A stretch of 64,000 nucleotides of DNA. Origin: Kribbella sindirgiensis. Lineage in GTDB: Bacteria > Actinomycetota > Actinomycetes > Propionibacteriales > Kribbellaceae. The translations under genes and the position numbers were made by a program. The stretch covers positions 62,001 to 126,000 of the forward strand of contig NZ_SJKA01000020.1 of NCBI RefSeq assembly GCF_004331435.1, written 5' to 3'. This document shows, piece by piece, positions 32,519-41,050 of the stretch (within the stretch, counting starts at the first letter, position 1; every line of letters starts with the position of its first letter). A model generated the notes under the pieces. That model worked only from the letters and a program-made list of their open reading frames with translations, ran no database searches and was not told the origin of the DNA.

Positions 32519-33189
32519 ACGGTGAAGCGTACGACCTCGGGCGTAATCGGCTCGGGTGCGGGTGCGGGTGCGGGCACCCACGCCTTGGTCTCGGCGATGG
32601 CGTCGAGGAGGAGCTGGTACAGCCGATCGTCCGGATCCGGTACGCAGGCCTGCGAGATGCCCTCGACCGCACACGACACCGCGCGAGGCGCCGTACGCCG
32701 GGCGAAGTCCGGGGTCGCACGGCGCGCACGGGAGGTGAACGACCGCGCCCACTTGGCCGCCGACGGGACGGACTCCAGCACCGCGAGCGACTCCGGCTCG
32801 ATGTCGTCGGGCGGCCGGCCGTCGAGCGACGCGAGCTGCTTCTCCCCCACCAGCAGGGCGACGGCCAGGATGTACTGGCGTTCCTGCGAGACGACCGGCA
32901 GCGCGTGCTGGATGCAGCGCGCGGTCACCCGCGGTACGACGTGCGGGTCGTCCGGGGTGAGGCCGATCACCGACGGGATCAACGGAGCCAGCCGAGATCG
33001 GCCGGAATCCGTCGTGCAGTCGTTCACGTCGCGCGCGACGCCGGCCAGCAGCGGATGCGTACACGACGGGTGGTCCGACCACGGCTCCCCGGCCAGGTAG
33101 GACGCGAACTCCATGAAGCAGGCGCCTTTACGCGGACTGCGGTGTTTCCCCCGGCTCAGGACCGGCACGGACAGATCAAGATTGTTCAT
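32515..33189 (-). CDS. Hypothetical protein, first gene of the DLH/GPx unit
   Basis: A 224-residue soluble protein I cannot assign. It contains scattered Cys residues (GACFME, HPSCTHPLL, NDCTTD, ARCIQHALPV, SCAVEGISQACVPD), a mostly helical middle part with QERQYILAVALLVGEKQLASLDG, and a short Pro-Ala repeat near the end (PAPAPAPEP). ATG at 33189 has GGAG eight bases upstream. The stop overlaps the DLH start. Being co-transcribed with DLH and GPx suggests a detoxification or stress role, by position only. Divergent from fadA. Confidence 0.7.
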   Translation of the reverse strand: MNNLDLSVPVLSRGKHRSPRKGACFMEFASYLAGEPWSDHPSCTHPLLAGVARDVNDCTTDSGRSRLAPLIPSVIGLTPDDPHVVPRVTARCIQHALPVVSQERQYILAVALLVGEKQLASLDGRPPDDIEPESLAVLESVPSAAKWARSFTSRARRATPDFARRTAPRAVSCAVEGISQACVPDPDDRLYQLLLDAIAETKAWVPAPAPAPEPITPEVVRFTV

Positions 33190-33303
33190 GGAACAACTCC
33201 AGTAACGCGGACCTTGACCACCAGCATGCGCTCATTCCGCCCGCTTGGCCACGGGTAACGGATTTGTGAGCCGACCCACAGGCGCGGGGACTTTGGCAGT
33301 TCT

Positions 33304-33319
33304 GTTACCCACGGGTAGC
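33304..33319 (+). promoter_or_regulatory. Inverted repeat upstream of fadA, candidate TetR-type operator
   Basis: GTTACCCACGGGTAGC is a near-palindrome (TACCC/GGGTA core), 37 bases before the fadA start. A related half-site, CCACGGGTAACGG, occurs about 55 bases further upstream. TTAC-n-GTAA-like sites are used by TetR regulators of fatty acid degradation in several bacteria; the regulator here is unknown. Confidence 0.4.
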
Positions 33320-33355
33320 ATCGGGGTAGCTTTCCCGACCCCCAGAGGAGCGCTC

Positions 33356-34555
33356 GTGCCCCGTGAGATCCGCGACGTCGTGTACGTCGACGGCGTTCGC
33401 ACCCCGTTCGGCAAGGCCAAGGGCCAGTACGCCGAGACCCGCGCCGACGACCTGGTGATCAAGTGCATCCGGGAGCTGCTGAGGCGCAACCCGGGTCTCC
33501 CCCCGGAGCGGGTGGACGAGGTCGCGATCGCGGCCACCACCCAGATCGGCGACCAGGGCCTGACCATCGGCCGGACCGCCGCGCTGCTGGCCGGCCTGCC
33601 GAACACGACGCCCGGCTACTCGATCGACCGGATGTGCGCCGGCGCGATGACCGCCGTGACCACCACCGCCGCCGGGATCGCCTTCGGCGCGTACGACGTG
33701 GTCGTGGCCGGCGGCGTCGAGCACATGGGCCGGCACCCGATGGGCGAAGGCGTGGACCCGAACCCGCGGATCATCTCCGAGAAGCTGGTCGACACCTCGG
33801 CCCTGGTGATGGGGTCGACCGCGGAGAACCTGCACGACCGGTTCCCGTCGATCACCAAGGAGCGCGCCGACGCGTTCGCGGTCTCCTCCCAGGAGCGCGC
33901 CGCGAAGGCCTACGCGAACGACCTGATCCAGCCCGACCTGGTGCCGATCGCCACGCGGTCGGCCGAGCTGGGCTGGGGCTACGCGACCACCGACGAGCCG
34001 ATGCGCCCGGGCACCACGATGGAGGACCTGGCCAAGCTCAAGACCCCGTTCCGTCCGCACGGCCGGGTGACGGCGGGCAACTCCGCGGGCATCAACGACG
34101 GCGCGACCGCCGCGCTGATCACGTCGGCCGAGGCCGCCGAGGAGCTCGGCCTGAAGCCGAAGATGAAGCTGGTCTCGTACGGCTTCGTCGGCGTCGAGCC
34201 CGAGGTGATGGGCTTCGGGCCGGTGCCCGCGACCGAGAAGGCGCTGAAGCTGGCCGGCCTGACCATCGACGACATCCAGGCCTTCGAGGTCAACGAGGCG
34301 TTCGCGGTCCAGGTGCTGGCGTTCCTGGAGCACTACGGCATCGCCGACGACGACCCGCGGGTCAACCCGTACGGCGGTGCGATCGCCTTCGGCCACCCGC
34401 TGGCGTCGTCCGGGGTCCGGCTGATGAACCAGCTGGCCAAGCAGTTCGAGCAGCGCCCCGAGGTCCGCTACGGCCTCACCACCATGTGCGTCGGCCTCGG
34501 CATGGGCGGCACGGTCATCTGGGAGAACCCGAACTGGGAAGGTGCCGCGGCATGA
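33356..34555 (+). CDS. fadA: Acetyl-CoA acyltransferase (thiolase) of beta-oxidation
   Basis: A 399-residue thiolase that cleaves 3-ketoacyl-CoA. The nucleophilic Cys lies in IDRMCAGAM (about residue 93), the catalytic His in FGHPLASSGVR and the acid/base Cys in TMCVGLGMGG. GTG at 33356 is supported by AGAGGAG six bases upstream; in-frame codons further up belong to the untranslated leader. It overlaps fadB by four bases (ATGA), giving a standard FadA-FadB trifunctional complex. Confidence 0.96.
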   Translation: MPREIRDVVYVDGVRTPFGKAKGQYAETRADDLVIKCIRELLRRNPGLPPERVDEVAIAATTQIGDQGLTIGRTAALLAGLPNTTPGYSIDRMCAGAMTAVTTTAAGIAFGAYDVVVAGGVEHMGRHPMGEGVDPNPRIISEKLVDTSALVMGSTAENLHDRFPSITKERADAFAVSSQERAAKAYANDLIQPDLVPIATRSAELGWGYATTDEPMRPGTTMEDLAKLKTPFRPHGRVTAGNSAGINDGATAALITSAEAAEELGLKPKMKLVSYGFVGVEPEVMGFGPVPATEKALKLAGLTIDDIQAFEVNEAFAVQVLAFLEHYGIADDDPRVNPYGGAIAFGHPLASSGVRLMNQLAKQFEQRPEVRYGLTTMCVGLGMGGTVIWENPNWEGAAA

Positions 34556-36663
34556 GCTTGCAGGAACTGATCGACTCGGCGTCGGCGCTGTCGACCGACG
34601 AGGTCGTCACGCTGGCCCACTCGCGCGACGTCGTCCTGCCGAACAAGGCCGGCACGATGGCGCTCATCACGCTGGACAACGGGCACGACCACACCAAGCC
34701 GAACACGTTCGGGCCGAAGGGTCTGGGCGCGCTGAACGCGGCCATCGACGCCGCGCTGGCCCGGGACGAGATCGTCGCGATCGGGGTCACCGGCAAGCCG
34801 TTCATCCTGGCCGCGGGCGCGGACCTGACCGGCGTCCCGAAGCTGACCGACCGGGAGCAGGCACTGGCGCTCGGCAAGATCGGGCACGGCGTGATGCGGA
34901 AGCTCGTGGACGGCGGCAAGCCGTCGTTCGCGTTCGTGAACGGCGTCGCGCTCGGCGGCGGGCTCGAGGTCGCGCTGCACGCCACCTACCGGACCGTGTC
35001 GGTCGCCGCGGGCATGCTGTCGACGCCGGAGGTCTTCCTCGGGCTGATCCCGGGCTGGGGCGGCAACTTCCTGCTGCCGAACCTGATCGGCGCGGACAAC
35101 GCCGTGAAGATCGTCGTCGAGAACGCCCTCAACCAGAACAAGATGCTCAGCGGGCCGGAGGCGGTGAAGCTCGGGATCGGCGACGTGCTGCTGGAGTCGG
35201 CGGACTTCCTCGAGCAGTCGCTGATCTGGGCCTCGAAGGTCCTGACCGGTGAGGTCACGGTGCAGCGGGCGGAGATCGACCGCGGCGAGGCGTGGGACGC
35301 GGCTGTTGCCCGAGGCAAGGGTTTCGCCGACGTCAAGGTCAGCGGTGCCGCCCCGGCGCCGTACCGGGCGCTCGATCTGATCGCGGCGGCGAAGGACAAC
35401 GACCGCGATCGCGGGTTCGCGGCCGAGGACGAGGCGCTCGCCGACCTGATCATGAGCGAGGAGCTGCGCAGCGGCCTCTACGCGTTCGACCTCGTGAACA
35501 AGCGGGCCAAGCGTCCGGCCGGTGCGCCGGACAAGTCGCTGGCGCGGCCGGTGTCGAAGGTCGGCGTCGTCGGTGCCGGGCTGATGGCGGGTCAGTTGGC
35601 GCTGCTGTTCGCGCGGCGGCTCGAGGTTCCCGTCGTACTGACCGATCTCGACCAGGAGCGCGTGGACCGCGGCGTCGGGTACGTGCACGGTGAGATCGAC
35701 AAGCTGCTCGGCAAGGGCCGGATCCGTGCCGACAAGGCGAACCAGCTGAAGGCGCTCGTCACCGGGTCGGTGGACAAGGGCGCGTTCGCGGACGCCGACT
35801 TCGTGATCGAGGCCGTGTTCGAGGAACTGCAGCTGAAGAAGACGATCTTCGCCGACCTGGAGAAGATCATCCGGCCGGACGCGATCCTGGCCACCAACAC
35901 GTCGTCGTTGTCGGTGACCGAGATGGCCGCGGACCTGGAGCACCCGGAGCGGGTCGTCGGGTTCCACTTCTTCAACCCGGTCGCGGTGCTGCCGCTGCTG
36001 GAGATCATCCGCGCGGACCGCACCGACGACGCGTCGCTCGCGACGGCGTTCGCGGTCGGCAAGAAGCTGAAGAAGTCCTGCGTGCTCGTGAAGGACGCGC
36101 CGGCGTTCGTGGTGAACCGGCTGCTGACCCGCTTCCTCGGTGAGGTCAGCGCGGCGGTGGACGAAGGTACGCCGATCCTCGAGGCGGATCGCGCGCTCTC
36201 CGCGCTCGGTCTCCCGATGCCGCCGTTCGTGCTGCTGCAACTGGTCGGGCTGCCGGTCGCGCTGCACGTCGCGGAGACGATGAACCGGGCGTACCCGGAG
36301 CGGTTCGCCGTGTCGGAGAACCTGGCGAAGGTCGTCGCCGCGGGCAAGAGCTCGTTCTACATCTGGCCGGAGGGCAAGCCGGTCGTGGACCCGGAGGTCG
36401 AGGCGCTGGTGACGGTCGGCGACAAGCCGTCCACCGCCGACGAACTCCGTACCCGCGTCGTCACCGCCCTCGCCGAAGAGATCAAGATCATGCTCGACGA
36501 AGGCGTGGTCGCCGAGGCCCAGGACATCGACCTCTGCCTCCTCCTCGGCGCCGGCTGGCCCTTCCACCTCGGCGGCATCACCCCCTACCTCGACCGCTCC
36601 GGCATCGCCGAAAAGGTCAACGGCACCCGATTCCTCGCCAAGGGCATCGCCAGCCTCGCCTGA
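34552..36663 (+). CDS. fadB: Fatty-acid oxidation complex alpha subunit
   Basis: A 703-residue bifunctional enoyl-CoA hydratase / 3-hydroxyacyl-CoA dehydrogenase. The crotonase domain spans about 1-250 with FVNGVALGGGLEVALHATYR and FLGLIPGWGG. The dehydrogenase domain begins near 340: the NAD loop is VGVVGAGLMAGQLA, where the usual GxMG Gly is Ala; the catalytic His is in GFHFFNPVAV and the C-terminal helical domain contains DAPAFVVNRLL. It makes trans-enoyl-CoA into 3-ketoacyl-CoA for FadA. ATG 34552 lies in the fadA stop. A terminator follows directly. Confidence 0.95.
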   Translation: MSLQELIDSASALSTDEVVTLAHSRDVVLPNKAGTMALITLDNGHDHTKPNTFGPKGLGALNAAIDAALARDEIVAIGVTGKPFILAAGADLTGVPKLTDREQALALGKIGHGVMRKLVDGGKPSFAFVNGVALGGGLEVALHATYRTVSVAAGMLSTPEVFLGLIPGWGGNFLLPNLIGADNAVKIVVENALNQNKMLSGPEAVKLGIGDVLLESADFLEQSLIWASKVLTGEVTVQRAEIDRGEAWDAAVARGKGFADVKVSGAAPAPYRALDLIAAAKDNDRDRGFAAEDEALADLIMSEELRSGLYAFDLVNKRAKRPAGAPDKSLARPVSKVGVVGAGLMAGQLALLFARRLEVPVVLTDLDQERVDRGVGYVHGEIDKLLGKGRIRADKANQLKALVTGSVDKGAFADADFVIEAVFEELQLKKTIFADLEKIIRPDAILATNTSSLSVTEMAADLEHPERVVGFHFFNPVAVLPLLEIIRADRTDDASLATAFAVGKKLKKSCVLVKDAPAFVVNRLLTRFLGEVSAAVDEGTPILEADRALSALGLPMPPFVLLQLVGLPVALHVAETMNRAYPERFAVSENLAKVVAAGKSSFYIWPEGKPVVDPEVEALVTVGDKPSTADELRTRVVTALAEEIKIMLDEGVVAEAQDIDLCLLLGAGWPFHLGGITPYLDRSGIAEKVNGTRFLAKGIASLA

Positions 36664-36666
36664 TCC

Positions 36667-36710
36667 GCTGGGGGTCGGTCCGGAGCCGGAAGCCCGGTCC
36701 GGCCCCCAGC
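36667..36710. terminator. Bidirectional hairpin between fadB and the HExxH gene
   Basis: Fifteen-base arms (36667-36681 and 36696-36710) pair at 13 positions around a 14-base loop. It lies between two convergent stops (36663 and 36715) with no T-run, as is common for GC-rich actinobacterial terminators. Confidence 0.65.
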
Positions 36711-36714
36711 ACCT

Positions 36715-38019
36715 TCAGCCCTTGAACTTCTTGGCGCCGGCGACGATCTGGGCTGTGGTGAGGCCGGTGTTCTTCTTCAGGACGGACTCGCCGTGTTGGG
36801 CGAGGTCTGTGTAGAGGGTGGCCAGTTTCTTTTCGCCCAGTTTGTCGGCGAGGTATTCGACGATCCACCAGCTGGTGCCGTAGGCCTGGTCGGCGTCGTC
36901 GGCGAAGACCCTTTCGCCGGGGAGTGCGGTCAGCTTCGGCAGGTACTTCGTGCGGACGCGTTTGCGGTACGGGTCGACGGACCAGTGCGGGTCGTCCTCG
37001 ATCGAGCGGCAGCGGACGTACTCGGCGAGGCCCTCGACGGCCCAGATCGGGGCGTTGAGGCCGAGGGTCGCGGTGGCCACGTGCGTCATCTCGTGGACGA
37101 GCAGGTCCTTCTCGAGCTTCTTGCGCAGGGCCGGGTTGACGACGATGCGGCTCCCGATCGGGCGGCCGACCGGTTTGCCCAGCTGCTCCCCTTCGAACAG
37201 CGTCACGGCCTTCGCCGCGATCGTCCAGCCGTCGCCGCTGCCGGCCGTCCAGAGCGTCGACATCACCCGCTCCTGCGGCATCGCCACGACCAGTACCGCG
37301 CCGTTCCACGGGCGCTTCCAGTGCCTGCGGACCGACGTCACGGCCTGGTCCGCGACCTTCGCGACCTTGGCGCCGAGGCTCGCCTCGCGCTTGTCGACGA
37401 CCACGACAACCTTGTCCCGCCGGACCACCTGGACCTCGTCGAAGTCCCACGCCTGGCGATGCCCTGCCTCGGACAGGAACTCGTCGGTCGCGGTGTCGTC
37501 GGCGAGCACCCAGGCCGCGTTCCGCCGGACGAACGTGTACCCGAGATCGGTCTGCACCGGCCGCGGGTCGAGCCCGGCGATCTGGTACCTCATCATGACC
37601 CGCGTCGAGTACGCCGCCGCGCCGAACTTCTCGACCATCGTCGGCACCTGCTCGAAGGTGTCGACGGTGAAGTACTGCAGTGTGCCGAAACCGAACTTCC
37701 GCAGGTTGGTGAAGAGCAGCCGCTGCCGCGCCACCAGCGCGGCCTGCTTCGGGTCGACCGTGGCCAGGAAACCTTTGAGGTCGCCCTTCTGAACAGCAAC
37801 GGCCCGACGCGCGAGCACCGCGTCGACAGCCTTCTTCCGCGCGGCCTTCTCGGCCGCGCGCAACTCCCCCGGCGTCCTTCCGGCAGTGCTCGGCGTCGCC
37901 GCGACAGCGCTGCTGCCGGCCGGTCCGTCGCCGTGCAGGGCCCGGACAGCGACAACCGCGCCGGACGCGGTCAGCGCCAGCGCGGCAACGCCTGCGTACA
38001 GGCGTTTCTGGTGATTCAT
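36715..38019 (-). CDS. Membrane-anchored putative zinc metallopeptidase, paralogue 1 of 3
   Basis: A 434-residue protein with an N-terminal signal-anchor helix (about residues 8-27), a charged helical segment starting AEKAARKKAVDAVLARRAVAV, an NTF2-like middle region (LLFTNLRKFGFGTLQY, LGYTFVRRNAAWVLADD), and a C-terminal peptidase-like domain. The zinc motif is VHEMTHVATA (about residue 315) with a downstream Glu in VEGLAEYVR, a gluzincin pattern. It is a clear paralogue of the genes at 39633 and 41051. Substrate unknown; the catalytic part is predicted outside the membrane. Confidence 0.85.
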   Translation of the reverse strand: MNHQKRLYAGVAALALTASGAVVAVRALHGDGPAGSSAVAATPSTAGRTPGELRAAEKAARKKAVDAVLARRAVAVQKGDLKGFLATVDPKQAALVARQRLLFTNLRKFGFGTLQYFTVDTFEQVPTMVEKFGAAAYSTRVMMRYQIAGLDPRPVQTDLGYTFVRRNAAWVLADDTATDEFLSEAGHRQAWDFDEVQVVRRDKVVVVVDKREASLGAKVAKVADQAVTSVRRHWKRPWNGAVLVVAMPQERVMSTLWTAGSGDGWTIAAKAVTLFEGEQLGKPVGRPIGSRIVVNPALRKKLEKDLLVHEMTHVATATLGLNAPIWAVEGLAEYVRCRSIEDDPHWSVDPYRKRVRTKYLPKLTALPGERVFADDADQAYGTSWWIVEYLADKLGEKKLATLYTDLAQHGESVLKKNTGLTTAQIVAGAKKFKG

Positions 38020-38035
38020 TGGTGTCCCCCTCGGA

Positions 38036-38065
38036 CGGTCGGCTGATCCTAACCGCAGCCGACCG
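38036..38065. terminator. Hairpin between the permease and HExxH paralogue 1
   Basis: Perfect 9-bp arms (38036-38044 and 38057-38065) close a 12-base loop. It lies 17 bases beyond the permease stop on the leftward strand and just upstream of paralogue 1, so it probably ends the permease transcript. Confidence 0.55.
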
Positions 38066-38081
38066 CCTCCAGGGGACCAGA

Positions 38082-39563
38082 TCAGGCCTTCTGCTCCTCG
38101 CCGGTGCGCTCCTCCAGCCCGACGCGACTACGCCGGTAGCCGTACACGGCGTAGATGACGAAGCCGAGCGCCATCCAGATCGCGAACCGCAGCCAGGTCT
38201 CCAGCGACAGGTTCAGCATCAGGTACAGGCAGATCAGCGCCGCCAGGATCGGGATCACCGGGTTGCCCGGCACCCGGAACGAGCGCTTGATGTCCGGGCG
38301 GCTCTTGCGCAGCAGCGGCACCGCGATCGACACCAGGGTGAACGCGGCCAGCGTGCCGATGTTCACCATCTCCTCCAGCTTGCCGATCGGCGTCACCCCG
38401 GCCACGATCGCCACGACGATGCCGATACCGATCGTCAGGCGGTACGGCGTACCCCACTTCGCGTGCGTCTTGCCGAGCTGCCGGGGCATCAGGTGGTCGC
38501 GGCTCATCGCGAACACGACGCGCGCGGCGCCGATCATCAGCGTCAGGACGACGGTGGTCAGACCGGCGACCGCGCCGGCCGAGATCAGGGTCGCGAAGCC
38601 GCCGCGGCCGACCGACCGGAACGCCTCCGCGAGCGCGGCCTCACCGCTGATGTCGGTGTACTTCACCATGCCGGTGATGACGATGCAGACCAGCACGTAG
38701 AGGACCGTGCAGATGGCCAGCGAGCCGATGATGCCGCGCGGCAGGTCGCGCTGCGGGTTCTTCGCTTCCTCGGCCGTGGTCGCGACCACGTCGAACCCGA
38801 TGAACGCGAAGAACACCAGCGACGCACCCGACACCAGACCCATCACGCCGAACGTCGACGGCGTGAACCCGAACAGCGCCTGGAACAACGGCGTGGTGAT
38901 GGTGACCCCCGCGTCCGGGGTCTCGACACTCGGCGGGATGAACGGCGTCAGGTTCGAGCCCTTGATGTAGAACAGGCCGGCGACGATCACGAACAGCACC
39001 ACGAACAGCTTGATCGCGACCAGCACCAGGTTCACCCGCAGGGACTCCTTGATGCCGATCGTCGCGAGGGTCGCCAGCACCACGACGAGCAGCATCGCCA
39101 GCACGTTGACGTTGCTGTCCGGTCCGATCGACGACGGCCAGCCCAACCCGATCTGGTCGAGGAACAAGGCGGCGTACGTCGACCAGCCCTGGGCCACGAC
39201 GCTTGCCCCGAGCATCAGCTCGAGCAGCAGGTCCCAGCCGATGATCCAGGCGAAGATCTCACCGAGCGAGAAGTACGAGAACGTGTACGCCGAACCCGAC
39301 ACCGGCACCGTGGAGGAGAACTCGGCGTAGCACAGGGCGGCCAGCGCGCAGCAGATCGCGGCCAGCACGAAGGACAGTGCGATGCCCGGTCCGGCGTACA
39401 GCTTGGCCGCGCGGCCGGTCAGGGTGAAGATGCCGGCACCGATGATGACGCCGATGCCGAAAACGGTCAGATCGACCGCTGTGAGGCGTTTCTTCAGCTG
39501 GTACTCCGGCTCGTCGGTGTCGGCGATCGACTGCTCGATCGTCTTCTTCCGGACAAGACTCAT
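38082..39563 (-). CDS. APC superfamily amino-acid permease (cationic amino acid transporter type)
   Basis: A 493-residue transporter with about twelve helices. The N-terminal hydrophilic part ends LKKRLTAVDLTVFGIGVIIGAGIFTLTG, the APC substrate-site signature in helix 1; FFAFIGFDVVATTAEEAKNPQRDLPRGI is the typical helix 6 to loop segment. The sequence type is YfnA/CAT-like (amino acids such as arginine or branched-chain). ATG at 39563. It sits between HExxH paralogues 1 and 2, with its own 69-base upstream gap, so it is probably separately expressed. Confidence 0.93.
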   Translation of the reverse strand: MSLVRKKTIEQSIADTDEPEYQLKKRLTAVDLTVFGIGVIIGAGIFTLTGRAAKLYAGPGIALSFVLAAICCALAALCYAEFSSTVPVSGSAYTFSYFSLGEIFAWIIGWDLLLELMLGASVVAQGWSTYAALFLDQIGLGWPSSIGPDSNVNVLAMLLVVVLATLATIGIKESLRVNLVLVAIKLFVVLFVIVAGLFYIKGSNLTPFIPPSVETPDAGVTITTPLFQALFGFTPSTFGVMGLVSGASLVFFAFIGFDVVATTAEEAKNPQRDLPRGIIGSLAICTVLYVLVCIVITGMVKYTDISGEAALAEAFRSVGRGGFATLISAGAVAGLTTVVLTLMIGAARVVFAMSRDHLMPRQLGKTHAKWGTPYRLTIGIGIVVAIVAGVTPIGKLEEMVNIGTLAAFTLVSIAVPLLRKSRPDIKRSFRVPGNPVIPILAALICLYLMLNLSLETWLRFAIWMALGFVIYAVYGYRRSRVGLEERTGEEQKA

Positions 39564-39632
39564 CTGCGCCTCCTCGATGTGGACGGACCCACTCGAGATT
39601 GCTCCTCTGACAGCGCGAGGTCAAACCGCCAC

Positions 39633-40985
39633 TCAGCGTTGTGGCCGGTATGTTGTCAGTGACGTCCAGAGGGTCGCTTCGGTGAGCCCGGTCCGGCTCA
39701 GCAGGATGCGGTCGCGGGATGCCTGGTCGGTGCCGTTGCGGGCCATGTCCTCGTAGAGCTCCTCGACCTGGCCGAGCCCGATCCGCTGGACGAGGAAGCG
39801 GACCGCGAGCCAGCTGACGCCGTACACGTCGGCGGAGTTCTGGTAGAAGCCCGCGTCGCTCGGCAGCGAGGTCAGCTGCGGTACGGCGTCGTCGACGACC
39901 TCCTGCTCCCACTTGGCGACCTCGCCCGGTCCGCTCACGGCCTCGATCCCGCGCCAGGACACGTACTCCGCCGCGCCCTCGGCCAGCCACAACGGTTCGT
40001 ACCCGCCGAGGTCCGCGGTCGCGACATGGGTGATCTCGTGCGACAGCAGGATCTCGTCGACGCGGTCGCGCTCGTTCGGGTTGATCACGACGTACCCGCC
40101 GGCGACCGTGCCGTCCGCGGTGTCCTGGCCGGGCAGCGAGGAGAACGTCGTCCCGGTACTCGCCGCGGACTCGATGTCCTCGTCGGCGAACTTGGCGTCG
40201 CGGACCTCGGTCTCGTCGAGCGCGATCACGAACACCGAGCCGGTCCATTTCAGCGGCCAGTACGTCGAGACCTCGTGCAGCCCCTCGGCCGCTTCGGTGG
40301 CGATCGCCCGGCCGCGGGTCGTGTCGCCCTTCTCCACGACGACGAGGACGCGCGGTCCGCGCTGCACCTCGATCCGGCCGAGGTCCCAGGCCTCGCGATG
40401 CGCACCCGGCCCGAGGTCTTCGTCGAGTTCGTTGTCCGCGGTGAGCAGCCAGCGGCCGCCGCGGGCGATGAACGTGTAACCGAGTTCGGTCGTCACCGGC
40501 GTGAAGTCGACCTTCGGGATCTGGTACCGCATCAGGATCCGGACCAGGTACGTCGTACTGCCGTGGGCCTTGAGGACGGACGGGTTGAAGCGCTCCTCGG
40601 CCTGACTGTAGCCGAGTTCGGTGAAGCCGATCTCGACGAGGTTCGCGAACAGGATCTTCTGCGCGGCGCGGAGCTTCTTGTTCGCGGGGTCGAGGTCGGC
40701 GAGGAACAGCGCCTCGTTGCCGGTCTGGACGGCCTGGGCGCGGCGGATCAGGATGGTGTCGATCGCGACCCGCCGGGCGGCGACCGCGGCCGCGATCCGG
40801 GACGGTTTCGTGGACTTCGGTGGGGCGGGCGACACGGTCTGCGTGGCGGTGGCCCGCGCGTCGGCGTCCTGTTCGCGCTGTTCAACGGTGTAGACGACGC
40901 CGCCCGACACGAGGGCAACCGCCACCAGCAGACCCAGCCAGCGGCGGGGTCCTGGCGGACCGGAATTGGGCGTCGTCGCACTCAC
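39633..40985 (-). CDS. Membrane-anchored putative zinc metallopeptidase, paralogue 2 of 3
   Basis: A 450-residue product with an N-terminal helix (about residues 16-33), a Thr/Pro linker, and the shared core: AARRVAIDTILIRRAQAVQTGN, ILFANLVEIGFTELGY, LGYTFIARGGRWLL, AWDLGRIEVQRGPRVLVVVEKGD. The zinc motif is SHEITHVATAD (about residue 318) followed by LAEGAAEYVSW. GTG at 40985 has only a weak ribosome site. It follows paralogue 3 after 65 bases and may be transcribed from the dxs operon. Function unknown. Confidence 0.85.
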   Translation of the reverse strand: MSATTPNSGPPGPRRWLGLLVAVALVSGGVVYTVEQREQDADARATATQTVSPAPPKSTKPSRIAAAVAARRVAIDTILIRRAQAVQTGNEALFLADLDPANKKLRAAQKILFANLVEIGFTELGYSQAEERFNPSVLKAHGSTTYLVRILMRYQIPKVDFTPVTTELGYTFIARGGRWLLTADNELDEDLGPGAHREAWDLGRIEVQRGPRVLVVVEKGDTTRGRAIATEAAEGLHEVSTYWPLKWTGSVFVIALDETEVRDAKFADEDIESAASTGTTFSSLPGQDTADGTVAGGYVVINPNERDRVDEILLSHEITHVATADLGGYEPLWLAEGAAEYVSWRGIEAVSGPGEVAKWEQEVVDDAVPQLTSLPSDAGFYQNSADVYGVSWLAVRFLVQRIGLGQVEELYEDMARNGTDQASRDRILLSRTGLTEATLWTSLTTYRPQR

Positions 40986-41050
40986 TTCGGGTCGTTCCCT
41001 CCGAGTACCCGGGTGGTCGCAGCCGGGCTACCCTACTCGACCCTCGCGCT

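Noticed and set aside
33463..36663. A 1066-codon + strand frame running from within fadA into fadB
   Set aside because: Its first part is fadA read in another frame; only the portion from 34552 is a real gene.
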